DNA of 64,000 bases from Chitinophagaceae bacterium (GTDB lineage Bacteria; Bacteroidota; Bacteroidia; Chitinophagales; Chitinophagaceae), in contig JADKJC010000001.1 of the NCBI GenBank assembly GCA_016722465.1, forward strand, positions 1,240,001 to 1,304,000. The letters are read 5' to 3'. Numbering within the stretch: position 1 is the first letter of the stretch; every line of letters starts with the position of its first letter. This document shows positions 9,343 through 16,937 of this stretch, piece after piece. Both the position numbers and the translations under genes were made by a program. Under the pieces are notes generated by a model that was not told where the DNA came from, did no database searches, and saw only the letters and a list, made by a program, of their open reading frames with translations.

Positions 9343-10407
9343 ATGTTAGATAAATTAGATGCAATAAAGGGGAAGTTTGAAAACCTGGGTGTGGCACTCA
9401 CCAACCCGGAGATTGTGGCGGATAATAAGAAGTTTGCGGCCATCAGCAAAGAGTATCGCAGCCTGGAAAAGATAGTACAGGCCAGGGATGCCTATGTAAA
9501 ACTGTTGGATGACATTGAGTTTAGCAAAGAAGTATTGAACAGTGATGATGCAGAAATGAGGGAAATGGCAAAGCTGGAAGTACCTGAACTGGAAGTAAAA
9601 AAAGAAGAACTGGAAAAGCACCTGCGCAACCTGCTGATACCAAAAGATCCATTTGATGAGAAGAATGCCATACTGGAAATAAGGGCCGGTACCGGCGGTG
9701 ATGAGGCCTCACTTTTTGCAGGCAACCTGTTGCGGATGTATATCAAATATTGTGAAAAGAAGGGATGGAAAACAGCCCTGCTCAGTGAAAGCGAAGGTAC
9801 AGTTGGTGGATACAAGGAAGTACAACTGGAAGTAGTGGGTGATGATGTATATGGCTTATTGAAATTTGAAAGCGGTGTACACCGTGTACAGCGTGTGCCA
9901 GATACGGAATCCAGCGGAAGAGTGCATACCAGCGCCGCCACTGTGGCAGTAATGCCGGAGGCAGAAGAGGTGGATTTTGAATTGAAAGAAAGCGATGTAA
10001 AAATGGAAACGGCCCGTAGTGGTGGTGCCGGCGGCCAGAACGTAAACAAGGTAGAAACCAAAGTTTTCCTTACCCATAAACCCACCGGCCTGGTGGTGGT
10101 ATGCCAGACAGAACGCAGCCAGCTTGGCAACAAGTTGAAAGCGATGGAAATGATGCGTACAAAACTTTATGATGAGGAGGTTAGAAAGGCGGAAGAAGAA
10201 ATTTCTAAAAGAAGGAAAAGCCTGGTAAGCACAGGCGACCGCAGTGCCAAAATAAGAACCTATAACTATCCTCAGGGCCGTGTAACCGACCACCGCATCG
10301 GTCTTACTGTATATAATTTAGACGAAGTGCTGAACGGAGGTGTGCAGGAGTTTATTGAAGCCCTGCAGTTTGCAGAAAATGCAGAAAAGCTGGCTACACA
10401 AAGTTAG
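9343..10407 (+). CDS. prfA: Peptide chain release factor 1
   Basis: A 354-residue class I release factor of standard length. The peptidyl-hydrolysis GGQ motif is at 230-232 within [15 protein letters not shown]. The codon-recognition tripeptide is PDT at 186-188 ([17 protein letters not shown]), the P-x-T pattern of RF1 (UAA/UAG) rather than the SPF of RF2. Cytoplasmic, essential for translation termination. There is no Shine-Dalgarno sequence; instead a short GC-rich hairpin touches the start codon, which is unusual. Confidence 0.96.
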   Translation: MLDKLDAIKGKFENLGVALTNPEIVADNKKFAAISKEYRSLEKIVQARDAYVKLLDDIEFSKEVLNSDDAEMREMAKLEVPELEVKKEELEKHLRNLLIPKDPFDEKNAILEIRAGTGGDEASLFAGNLLRMYIKYCEKKGWKTALLSESEGTVGGYKEVQLEVVGDDVYGLLKFESGVHRVQRVPDTESSGRVHTSAATVAVMPEAEEVDFELKESDVKMETARSGGAGGQNVNKVETKVFLTHKPTGLVVVCQTERSQLGNKLKAMEMMRTKLYDEEVRKAEEEISKRRKSLVSTGDRSAKIRTYNYPQGRVTDHRIGLTVYNLDEVLNGGVQEFIEALQFAENAEKLATQS

Positions 10408-10441
10408 ATGCAACCTTTTGCTGTTTGATTATATCTAATGC

Positions 10442-10472
10442 TTTGAGTTGTAAAAAGAACTCATTACATTTA
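10442..10472 (+). promoter_or_regulatory. Putative Bacteroidota promoter for the DUF937-like gene
   Basis: A TTTG box (10442-10445) and a TACATTTA box (10465-10472, seven of eight bases of TAnnTTTG) are separated by 19 bases, within the normal range for the primary sigma factor of this phylum. The ATG follows 19 bases later. Assigned by pattern only. Confidence 0.4.
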
Positions 10473-10491
10473 AAGCTAAAATCAATCAACC

Positions 10492-11103
10492 ATGCTTGAA
10501 AATTTATTCAACCTCTTCAAAGAACAGGGAACAGAGGCAGTGATCAACAATCCTGCAGTACCCAATGAACAAAATAACGCAGTGCTTGCATCTGCCACAC
10601 ACTCCGTAGCAGAAGAACTTCAGGGAACGCTTGCCGGCGGCGGGTTACAAAATGTATTGTCCCTGTTTGGCAAGGGAGGTTCCGGTTCAGGCAGCAGTTT
10701 ACTGGACAACCCCATTGTGAGTAACATTATCAGCAATTTCACCAACAAACTCACCAATAACCATGGTATTGCCAGTGATCAGGCAGGAGGTATTGCAGGA
10801 AATTTAATTCCCGGCGTACTCAGCAATCTCATTAGTAAAACCAATAATCCCAACGACAGCAGCTTTGATATTAATGGCATCATAGGATCTCTTACGGGTG
10901 GTGGCAATGCACAGGCAGGTGCCGGAGGCTTTGACCTGAACGGAATACTCAGTAAGTTTTCAGGTGGAGGAGGACTAGATGCCGATGGAGATGGGCAAAT
11001 AGAAATCAGCGATATTGTAAGTAAAGTAACAGGAGGAGCTCAGCAGGCACAATCTGGCGGTGGTGGCGGACTGATGGATATGATAAAAGGCTTTATGAAA
11101 TGA
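10492..11103 (+). CDS. Glycine-rich DUF937-like protein with an EF-hand-like loop
   Basis: A 203-residue, low-complexity protein rich in Gly, Asn and Ser without a signal peptide. The N-terminal 60 residues (MLENLFNLFKEQGTEAVINN...) and the NIISNFTNKLTNN/IAGNLIPGVLSNLIS pattern resemble the helical repeats of DUF937 proteins. A DADGDGQIEISDIV segment (about 162-175) has the spacing of a calcium-binding EF-hand loop. Function unknown. It has its own likely promoter and no operon partner. Confidence 0.65.
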   Translation: MLENLFNLFKEQGTEAVINNPAVPNEQNNAVLASATHSVAEELQGTLAGGGLQNVLSLFGKGGSGSGSSLLDNPIVSNIISNFTNKLTNNHGIASDQAGGIAGNLIPGVLSNLISKTNNPNDSSFDINGIIGSLTGGGNAQAGAGGFDLNGILSKFSGGGGLDADGDGQIEISDIVSKVTGGAQQAQSGGGGGLMDMIKGFMK

Positions 11104-11402
11104 TAAGTGTCAATTGTTTTTTAGCTCTTTTAAATAATTGTTAAAGGAACTGTTTATTGGATATTTGGTAACCATTGGATTAAACTATTCCTATACCTTT
11201 ATATCCTGATAGCAAATGAGGCGAAAGAAAAAATTTAACTCATTTAAAATAAACAGTTCTTTTTATCGTTAAATAACAGCAAAGAGCGTTAAGAAAGATT
11301 TAACAGGCAGGTTTCAGCTAGTGGCACTTCATTTGCAAGGTTAATAATAACAACAACAAATTCATTTAAGATTTTCTCATAAGCAGTTAGTTTTGGTAAA
11401 CG
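11104..11402. other. Gene-free, A/T-rich spacer
   Basis: The stretch between the DUF937-like gene and the response regulator gene has no convincing gene. The only ATG-started frame of note (11216, 18 codons, very basic) lacks supporting context. The last 70 bases or so lead into a strong plus-strand terminator and could be a short non-coding transcript. Confidence 0.5.
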
Positions 11403-11431
11403 GCCCCGGTATCTACCGGGGCTTCTCTTTT
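11403..11431 (+). terminator. Strong rho-independent terminator without an obvious upstream gene
   Basis: A perfect 9-bp stem, GCCCCGGTA (11403-11411) and TACCGGGGC (11414-11422), is followed by TTCTCTTTT on the plus strand. On the minus strand the flank is not U-rich, so it does not serve the convergent response regulator gene. The nearest plus-strand gene ends 300 bases upstream. Confidence 0.7.
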
Positions 11432-11482
11432 ATATGCCTCTACCAACTTTATGAATTTGCGGAAAAAGAAATACAATCACAT

Positions 11483-12172
11483 TTACAATACATTTAGCCT
11501 GAAGCCAATGCCATGTATCGTTTCTAAAATAACAGCAGGCTCGGCTTTAAAATGTTTACGGAGCCTGGTAATAAAAACATCCATGCTTCTGCCTAAGAAA
11601 TAATCATCCTTTCCCCATACTTTCAGCAGGATCTCTTCTCTTCTTAATACTTTATTGGCATGAGTACAGAAGAATTTCAGTAAATCTGCTTCTCTCTGGG
11701 TAAGCGAATGCTCCTCCTCCCCATTGTACAGCCGCAGATTGGTATAGGAAAAACGCAGTTTACCTACTTTGTACTCCATCACTTCTTCTGAATGCATTTT
11801 TTTTGTTCTTCTTAAAAACACTTCCATCCGCAGCAGCAGTTCTTTCATGCTAAAGGGCTTGGTGATATAATCATCGGCACCGGTTTTAAAGCCATCCAGT
11901 TTATCCTGCTCCAATGATTTGGCAGTAATGAATAAAATAGGCACTACATCACTTTTTTGCCTGATTTTTTTTGCCAGCGTAAAGCCATCTTTCACCGGCA
12001 TCATTACATCCAGCAGGCAAATATCAATTCCTCCCTTTAAAAACTGCTGCATGGCTGCTTCCCCATTTGCACTCCATACCACTTCATAGCCTTCTTCTTC
12101 CAGGTTATCCTTAATTACAAATGCCAGCGATGTATCGTCTTCTGCCAGTAATACCTTAGCCTTGCTCTGCAT
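11483..12172 (-). CDS. OmpR/PhoB-type response regulator
   Basis: A 229-residue protein starting MQSKAKVLLAEDD at 12172. The receiver domain has the acidic pair E11/D12-D13, the phospho-acceptor D55 in LLDVMMP and the conserved Lys in the ITKPF segment. A winged-helix DNA-binding domain follows from about 130, with LTQREADLLKFF and a C-terminal ETIHGIGFRL hairpin. It is the second gene of a two-component operon, seven bases after the histidine kinase stop. Upstream in-frame TTG/ATG codons would run into the kinase gene and are rejected. Target genes unknown. Confidence 0.92.
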   Translation of the reverse strand: MQSKAKVLLAEDDTSLAFVIKDNLEEEGYEVVWSANGEAAMQQFLKGGIDICLLDVMMPVKDGFTLAKKIRQKSDVVPILFITAKSLEQDKLDGFKTGADDYITKPFSMKELLLRMEVFLRRTKKMHSEEVMEYKVGKLRFSYTNLRLYNGEEEHSLTQREADLLKFFCTHANKVLRREEILLKVWGKDDYFLGRSMDVFITRLRKHFKAEPAVILETIHGIGFRLNVL

Positions 12173-12179
12173 AATGAAA

Positions 12180-13451
12180 TTATTTTTTAGGTAACTGTAT
12201 TTTAAATTCGGTTCCAATATCCACAACACTGTGAATGCTTATTTTTCCATTGTGTGCATCTAGTACTTTCTTCACAAAATTCAACCCCAGGCCAAAACCT
12301 GTTACATTGTGTACGTTTCCTGTAGGCACCCGGTAAAATTTTTTAAACAAATACTTAATGTTTTTTTGCTCTATTCCAATACCATTATCTTTTACAGATA
12401 TGGAATAATAATCACTATCTCCATTTTTAAGTTCTATAATAATGTGTGGCTGGTTCAGGCTGTACTTAATGGCATTTTCTACCAGGTTAATAATTACCAT
12501 CTGTAATTGCCACCTGTCTGCATGAATCACTGGTTCATTTTCATCTGGCAAAAAATCAACCACTGCATTTCTGCTGCTGATGAATGGTTCTATTTGCCCG
12601 AGGGCATTTTGTATCAACTCGTTTAACTGGCAGGCTTCTTTTTTTACCGGTAGTTTCTTATTTTCAACAGAGGCTGTTTTTAATAACCGATCCACCTGGT
12701 TTTGCAGGTGTTCTGTCTGTTCTTTTATTACTGCACTGTACCTGGCAAGCCTTTCTGGTTTTTGTATAATATCCGGCTGTATCATCACATCTGCAGCAAT
12801 TTTCATTACGGCCAACGGTGTTTTAAACTCATGTGTAAAATTATTTACAAAATCCTTCTGCAGCTCATTTAAAAATTTTTGCCGGTATAAATACAATAGG
12901 CTAACGGAAAGCCCGATCAGGATCAGCAGCAACAAAACAGCTGTTACAATCCAGAACGACATTTCCTGTATAATGTATTTGCCCCTGTGAGGAAAGTATA
13001 ATAAGAGATAGTGGTACCCCATTTTAATTAAAGGCTCTCCTGTTTTGGGTGTTGAAACATTCTTGGAAGATGCCGCCGGTAAATAATACTGGTATAAATA
13101 CTGTTGCTGGTATTTATTAAAAACAGCCACATTACAATCCGTCCACACACCAAAATCTTCAAACTCATTGCTCAGGTACAGGCGAAGCGTATCTTTTTGT
13201 GGAATGGAATCTAACTGAACAAGATAGGTATCTGCATCAACAATATCCACCAGCTGCTTTACAGGTTGGTGGGGATCGTCTGCAATATGAATATCCCCAT
13301 GCAAACCCTGGATACTCTTAAGTACACTGCTTTTAAATTGCTGCTGCTCCAGGTTGTATACCCTCCTTAACCAGTATAGCTGTGCTACCAGGATAAATGC
13401 AATAATCACACTGCACCCAACCATTATCCATCTTAAAGTGGCAGACCTCAT
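12180..13451 (-). CDS. Sensor histidine kinase
   Basis: About 423 residues from the ATG at 13449-13451; a GTG at 13505 would add 18. The layout is a TM helix near the N-terminus, a sensor region of about 140 residues, a second TM helix (TAVLLLLILIGLSVSLLYLY), then a HisKA domain with the phospho-acceptor His in NFTHEFKTPL. The ATP-binding domain has an N-box (NLVENAIKYS), VKDNGIGIE and GFGLGLNFVKK. It is the cognate kinase of the adjacent response regulator. The sensed signal is unknown. A nested palindrome lies over the possible GTG start and upstream region. Confidence 0.9.
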   Translation of the reverse strand: MRSATLRWIMVGCSVIIAFILVAQLYWLRRVYNLEQQQFKSSVLKSIQGLHGDIHIADDPHQPVKQLVDIVDADTYLVQLDSIPQKDTLRLYLSNEFEDFGVWTDCNVAVFNKYQQQYLYQYYLPAASSKNVSTPKTGEPLIKMGYHYLLLYFPHRGKYIIQEMSFWIVTAVLLLLILIGLSVSLLYLYRQKFLNELQKDFVNNFTHEFKTPLAVMKIAADVMIQPDIIQKPERLARYSAVIKEQTEHLQNQVDRLLKTASVENKKLPVKKEACQLNELIQNALGQIEPFISSRNAVVDFLPDENEPVIHADRWQLQMVIINLVENAIKYSLNQPHIIIELKNGDSDYYSISVKDNGIGIEQKNIKYLFKKFYRVPTGNVHNVTGFGLGLNFVKKVLDAHNGKISIHSVVDIGTEFKIQLPKK

Positions 13452-13487
13452 CCCTGCAAAGGTCAGGCTATGCCTCCATATCTTTAT

Positions 13488-13522
13488 CAGATAGTGGTTA
13501 ACCACTTGTTAAGCACTATCTG
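13488..13522. promoter_or_regulatory. Nested inverted repeat upstream of the histidine kinase gene
   Basis: CAGATAGTG (13488-13496) and CACTATCTG (13514-13522) form a perfect 9-bp inverted repeat. Inside it, AGTGGTTAACCACT (13493-13506) is a perfect 14-base palindrome. The position, just upstream of the kinase ATG and facing the divergent pseudogene, suits an operator, possibly autoregulatory. This is inference from symmetry alone. Confidence 0.4.
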
Positions 13523-13587
13523 TTTAAGTAAACCAACGTCCCTTTTCCCATCAAAGCAGGCAATGTTGAATTAGTTTTGCAAAAACG

Positions 13588-13904
13588 ATGAACGAGGGAC
13601 CGCAAATATTTCAAACAGCCAGCCCAACCAGGTGGAAGAGATTTAAATGGTCATTCAGGATACTTCGCCCTGTTCTTCATTGCAGTATTGATAGTGGTGG
13701 TTGTGATCGCAACCAGCCCTGGCATTCGCCTTTGAAAAAGAAGATTATAAAAAACTGGTGTGGGTGCTGCCGCAGCGGCTTGTGTACCACCAGTTGATGT
13801 ATTATATCCTTATCAAATCCTTTAACAAAGCCATTAAAGGTGAATTGCAGGGCTGGGGTGTATTGAAAAGAACCGGCAATGTAAAACTGGTACCCGGGGC
13901 ATAA
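13588..13904 (+). pseudogene. Remnant of a large membrane family 2 glycosyltransferase gene (N- and C-terminal ends only)
   Basis: Three short frames in series read as parts of one protein. ATG at 13588 gives MNEGPQIFQTASPTRWKRFK; a frame change near 13660 continues into a membrane helix (YFALFFIAVLIVVVVIAT). A further junction near 13720 leads to about 60 codons ending at TAA 13902-13904, containing LVYHQLMYYILIKSF and GELQGWGVLKRTGNVKLV. The last part resembles the C-terminal end of processive, BcsA-like family 2 glycosyltransferases. The middle (catalytic) portion is missing, so this appears to be an internal-deletion pseudogene with two lesions. The family assignment is from memory of the C-terminal pattern. 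Confidence 0.6.
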
Positions 13905-13983
13905 CAAAACCAGACTATCGCAAAAGAGTTTTACTTTTGCCATCTTTGTAAACAGGATTTTATTTTAAATAATAACTATCGCA

Positions 13984-14868
13984 TTGTCAACTACAGCATC
14001 AGATAGAAAATCATTTTTCAGCCGCATCAGTGGAAAGGGTAAGGCTGAGCAGGCAGAGATGAGTTTTTTTGACCATATTGAAGAGTTGCGCTGGCATATT
14101 ATAAGAAGTGTAGTGGCATGGCTGATAGGGGCGGTTGGTATTTTTGTGTATATCGACTGGATATACGATAATATTATACTGGCACCGGCCGATGAAAAAT
14201 TTGTTACCTATGGCGCACTCTGCCGTTTTGGCCACTGGCTTCACCTGGGCGATGGTTTTTGTATGCCACCGGTAAAGATCAGCTTCCAGGTTACAGAGGT
14301 GAATGGAACGTTTACTTCAGCCATTAACATTGCCATAATCGGGGGTATCATTTTTGCGTTTCCATATATATTGTGGGAGGTATGGCGCTTTATAAAACCT
14401 GCTCTCAGCGCTAAGGAAAGAAAGTATGCCACCGGAAGCATCTTTTATGTTTCGCTTTGTTTTTTTACCGGTGTATTGTTTGGTTATTACCTGCTGGCTC
14501 CATTTACCTTTAATTTCCTGGCCAGTTTTACCCTCGGTAAATCTGGGATGATTCAATACCGGCCTTCTATCAACGATTATGTTGATAGCCTTACGAATCT
14601 GTTGCTGGGTTGCGGCATTGCATTTGAGCTGCCGGTATTGTCGTATGTACTTGCAAGAATCGGTATTATTACGGGTGATTTGCTGAAGCGGTATTTTAAG
14701 TTTGCCTTTGTTGTTATTTTGATCGTTGCAGCCATTATTACGCCTTCACCTGATTGGACCAGCCAGTTTTTGGTGGCCATTCCTTTGCTGTTTTTATACT
14801 GGATAAGTATTTTACTGGCCAGTAATGTTGACAGAAAAAGAGTCAAAGAGGAAAAAGAGTGGAGCTAA
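13984..14868 (+). CDS. tatC: Sec-independent protein translocase TatC
   Basis: A 294-residue polytopic membrane protein with the TatC signature MSFFDHIEELRWHI (about 26-39), whose acidic residues contact twin-arginine signals, and about six TM helices. Later hallmarks include FLASFTLG, a GIAFELPVLSYVLARIG segment and IAAIITPSPD-type sequence near the end. An insertion of about 50 residues after TM1 (ADEKFVTYGALCRFGHW...) matches Bacteroidota TatC proteins. The likely start is TTG at 13984; the next ATG is 25 codons later, just at the conserved region. It would export the Tat-tagged molybdo-enzyme. TatA is not in the window. Confidence 0.93.
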   Translation: MSTTASDRKSFFSRISGKGKAEQAEMSFFDHIEELRWHIIRSVVAWLIGAVGIFVYIDWIYDNIILAPADEKFVTYGALCRFGHWLHLGDGFCMPPVKISFQVTEVNGTFTSAINIAIIGGIIFAFPYILWEVWRFIKPALSAKERKYATGSIFYVSLCFFTGVLFGYYLLAPFTFNFLASFTLGKSGMIQYRPSINDYVDSLTNLLLGCGIAFELPVLSYVLARIGIITGDLLKRYFKFAFVVILIVAAIITPSPDWTSQFLVAIPLLFLYWISILLASNVDRKRVKEEKEWS

Positions 14869-14914
14869 CAACTAAATTATAACAGCTTTTTCAATGATCA
14901 CAGCAGTATCAGGA

Positions 14915-14951
14915 AGTAATATTGACTTGTTAACCTGTCTAAAATATTACT
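14915..14951. repeat. Inverted repeat between tatC and the exosortase-like gene
   Basis: AGTAATATT (14915-14923) and AATATTACT (14943-14951) are perfect 9-bp inverted copies around a 19-base loop. The following GCTTTCGTAATT is not a clean U-tract. It may act as a weak terminator of the tatC transcript. Confidence 0.35.
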
Positions 14952-15020
14952 GCTTTCGTAATTATAAAAATACAGATACTGTAAATTTGCCAGATTCTTT
15001 ACACTAAATCATACTATTTA

Positions 15021-15479
15021 ATGTTGCCGGAAAATTCAAATCTTAATAAAAAGCAACCCGTTTTCAATAAGAGAATTGTTGGCTTTTTTATCCGGCTCTT
15101 TATTTTATTAAGTATCTGGTTTGTTTGTTACAATGTAATTTTAAAGCCCTCCCGGATCATTGATAAGCCTTTGACCAATTTTCTTACCAGCTCAGTAACA
15201 AAAGGGATCAATATTTTATCTCCCAATACCTCCACTCTTTCGTGGGAGGAAGACCCGGTAAGAAACTGCTCCTACCTCACTCAAAACGGGCAGTCGATTT
15301 TTGAAATTTTTGATGTTTGTAATGGCATTGACCTGATGTTCATTTATGCAGGTATCATTTTCCTGCTTCCCTATTCTTTAAAACGAAAGATTGCCTATAG
15401 CATTGGCGGGATTGTCGCCATCACTATTTTTAACATCATACGAATCAGCTCACTCTATTTCATATATGTTCGCTGTTAA
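15021..15479 (+). CDS. Exosortase-family protein, truncated before the catalytic His
   Basis: A 152-residue membrane protein whose core fits the exosortase family. A Cys sits in DVCNGIDLMFIYAG and an Arg in FNIIRISSLYFIY about 42 residues later, the first two members of the Cys-Arg-His triad. It stops (TAA 15477-15479) right after YFIYVRC. The other frame from ATG 15479 to TAA 15550 reads MYVLIFYGWLSFIKKGK, which looks like the last TM helix of the same family. The roughly ten residues that should carry the His are absent, so a small deletion with frame change is likely and the enzyme is probably inactive. Exosortases cleave C-terminal sorting signals on exported proteins. Confidence 0.6.
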   Translation: MLPENSNLNKKQPVFNKRIVGFFIRLFILLSIWFVCYNVILKPSRIIDKPLTNFLTSSVTKGINILSPNTSTLSWEEDPVRNCSYLTQNGQSIFEIFDVCNGIDLMFIYAGIIFLLPYSLKRKIAYSIGGIVAITIFNIIRISSLYFIYVRC

Positions 15480-15533
15480 TGTATGTACTGATATTTTATG
15501 GCTGGCTTTCTTTTATAAAAAAAGGTAAACCCA

Positions 15534-15974
15534 ATGAGCAAAGCAGCTAAAGTTTTAATTTGTTATTATTTGTTACTGGGCATCTGCTCTCTTATTTTTA
15601 GCTGGCTTAATATCCATAGTTATTTCTATCTGTATGCCGGGCAAAAAATGGAATTGAATCCCATCCTGATCCCGACTATCATTGGCGGCATTATTGCCCT
15701 CAAGCTTACCGTGCCGCCCCGTTCATTAAAAGTATTTTTGATTGTGTATATTGGGTTGTGGGTATTGAGGCTTATTTTGATGTACGCAGCCAATAAAATT
15801 GGTGAAGCGTATGTATTTAACAGGGTATACAGGTTTGACTTAATTGTAGCCAGTTATTACAAAACGGTATCCCGGCTAGATACCCATTTGCCTTTTGTAC
15901 TTTTCTGGTTCATCAATTATTTATTTACGGTTGTACTTAAACCTGCTGAAACTGACAGGGAAAAACAATCATAG
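15534..15974 (+). CDS. Small polytopic membrane protein, likely exosortase-associated
   Basis: A 146-residue protein with about four TM helices (ICYYLLLGICSLIFSWL, LIPTIIGGIIALKL, VFLIVYIGLWVLRLILMY, FVLFWFINYLFTVVL) and an extramembrane FNRVYRFDLIVASYYKTVSR segment. It directly follows the exosortase-like gene, and in Bacteroidota several exosortase types are paired with a small membrane protein of this size. The assignment rests on context plus topology, not on a recognised catalytic motif. Its start overlaps the tail of the shifted exosortase frame. Confidence 0.5.
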   Translation: MSKAAKVLICYYLLLGICSLIFSWLNIHSYFYLYAGQKMELNPILIPTIIGGIIALKLTVPPRSLKVFLIVYIGLWVLRLILMYAANKIGEAYVFNRVYRFDLIVASYYKTVSRLDTHLPFVLFWFINYLFTVVLKPAETDREKQS

Positions 15975-16018
15975 CCTTTCAAAAAATACATTCATTATTA
16001 CAGGTAAAACGAATCAAT

Positions 16019-16537
16019 ATGTTTTTATCACGAGCGTTTTATCAGCCCCGGCTCAGCCTTTATAGTGTAAGAACTTACCTGTTTACTGTTTTGTTTGTAG
16101 CTGGCAATTTGCTGCTGCCACAGCTTACGCACCTCATTCCCAAAGGCGGCTTGATCTTTTTACCGATTTACTTTTTTACGCTGATTGCAGGATATAAATT
16201 CGGGACAGAGGTTGGTTTGCTTACAGCACTCCTGTCTCCTGTTATTAATAACCTGCTGTTTGGAATGCCTCCTGCATTTGTACTGCCGGCCATTCTTATA
16301 AAATCCTGTTTGCTGGCTATCCTTGCAGGAACGGTAGCTGCAAGGTCAAAAAAAATATCCCTGCTGCATTTACTGTTGGTGGTATTGGGCTACCAGGTGC
16401 TGGGATCATTGGCAGAATGGTCAATTACGCAAAGTGCGGCAAGTGCAGTACAGGATTTTACAACCGGCATACCCGGTATGCTGCTACAGGTATTAGGGGG
16501 ATATTTATTATTAAAGAAAATGGCAACTTATGAATAG
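16019..16537 (+). CDS. ECF transporter S-component-like membrane protein
   Basis: A 172-residue protein with five or six TM helices. The pattern PIYFFTLIAGYKFGTEVGLLTALLSPVINNLLFGMPP is characteristic of substrate-binding S components of energy-coupling factor vitamin/nucleobase importers. It ends eight bases inside the next gene, a phosphoribosyltransferase, so the two are translationally coupled. That suggests uptake of a base or precursor that is then ribosylated. No ECF ATPase or T component is encoded in this window. Substrate unknown. Confidence 0.65.
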   Translation: MFLSRAFYQPRLSLYSVRTYLFTVLFVAGNLLLPQLTHLIPKGGLIFLPIYFFTLIAGYKFGTEVGLLTALLSPVINNLLFGMPPAFVLPAILIKSCLLAILAGTVAARSKKISLLHLLLVVLGYQVLGSLAEWSITQSAASAVQDFTTGIPGMLLQVLGGYLLLKKMATYE

Positions 16538-16937
16538 CAAATCCTGGCTGGAAATTGGAGACCGGGTTACTGCAATGCAGTTTGAGGAAGTTTTTGATGT
16601 GATCGTTGCCATTGCTAACGGAGGAATTGTTCCTGCAGCTTTGCTGCAGCAAAAATTAAAAATACCGGTTGAATTATTAAAGATCAGTTTCAGGGATACA
16701 ACCCACAAACCCTTGTATGACGCCCCCAGATTAGTGGCCCCCATACATTTTGACATCGCCGGTAAAAAAATTTTGTTGGTGGAAGACAGGGTTAAAACAG
16801 GTGCTACACTTGAACATGCAAGGCAACTGTTAAGCAGTGGAGCTATAGTAAAAACTTTTGCAGTAAATGGAAATGCAGATTATTCCCTGTTTAACGAAAA
16901 TTGCTTTTCATTCCCATGGGTCATTAAAGCAGGTTAA
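16530..16937 (+). CDS. Type I phosphoribosyltransferase-like protein
   Basis: A 135-residue protein with the PRTase fold. The PRPP-binding loop is seen as ILLVEDRVKTGATL (about 84-97), and an earlier VIVAIANGGIVPAALL strand-loop matches the xanthine/hypoxanthine PRTase type. It is somewhat shorter than typical XPRTs (about 150). It overlaps the ECF S-component-like gene by eight bases and converges with the dehydratase gene, whose stop codon overlaps its end. Likely role: trap an imported base as its nucleotide. Cytoplasmic. Confidence 0.7.
   Translation: MNSKSWLEIGDRVTAMQFEEVFDVIVAIANGGIVPAALLQQKLKIPVELLKISFRDTTHKPLYDAPRLVAPIHFDIAGKKILLVEDRVKTGATLEHARQLLSSGAIVKTFAVNGNADYSLFNENCFSFPWVIKAG

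Noticed and set aside
9492..10133. A 213-codon minus-strand frame inside prfA
   Set aside because: Ser/Thr-rich shadow of the prfA codons; prfA itself is unambiguous.
11216..11272. Eighteen-codon basic mini-frame (MRRKKKFNSFK...)
   Set aside because: No ribosome site, no convincing promoter and no homologue known to me; A-rich DNA gives such peptides by chance.
13588..13797. A 69-codon open frame that could be called a small gene
   Set aside because: Its second half reads as low-plausibility Cys/Lys/Arg-rich sequence, while two other frames over the same DNA encode a TM helix and a conserved glycosyltransferase C-terminus. It is part of the pseudogene.
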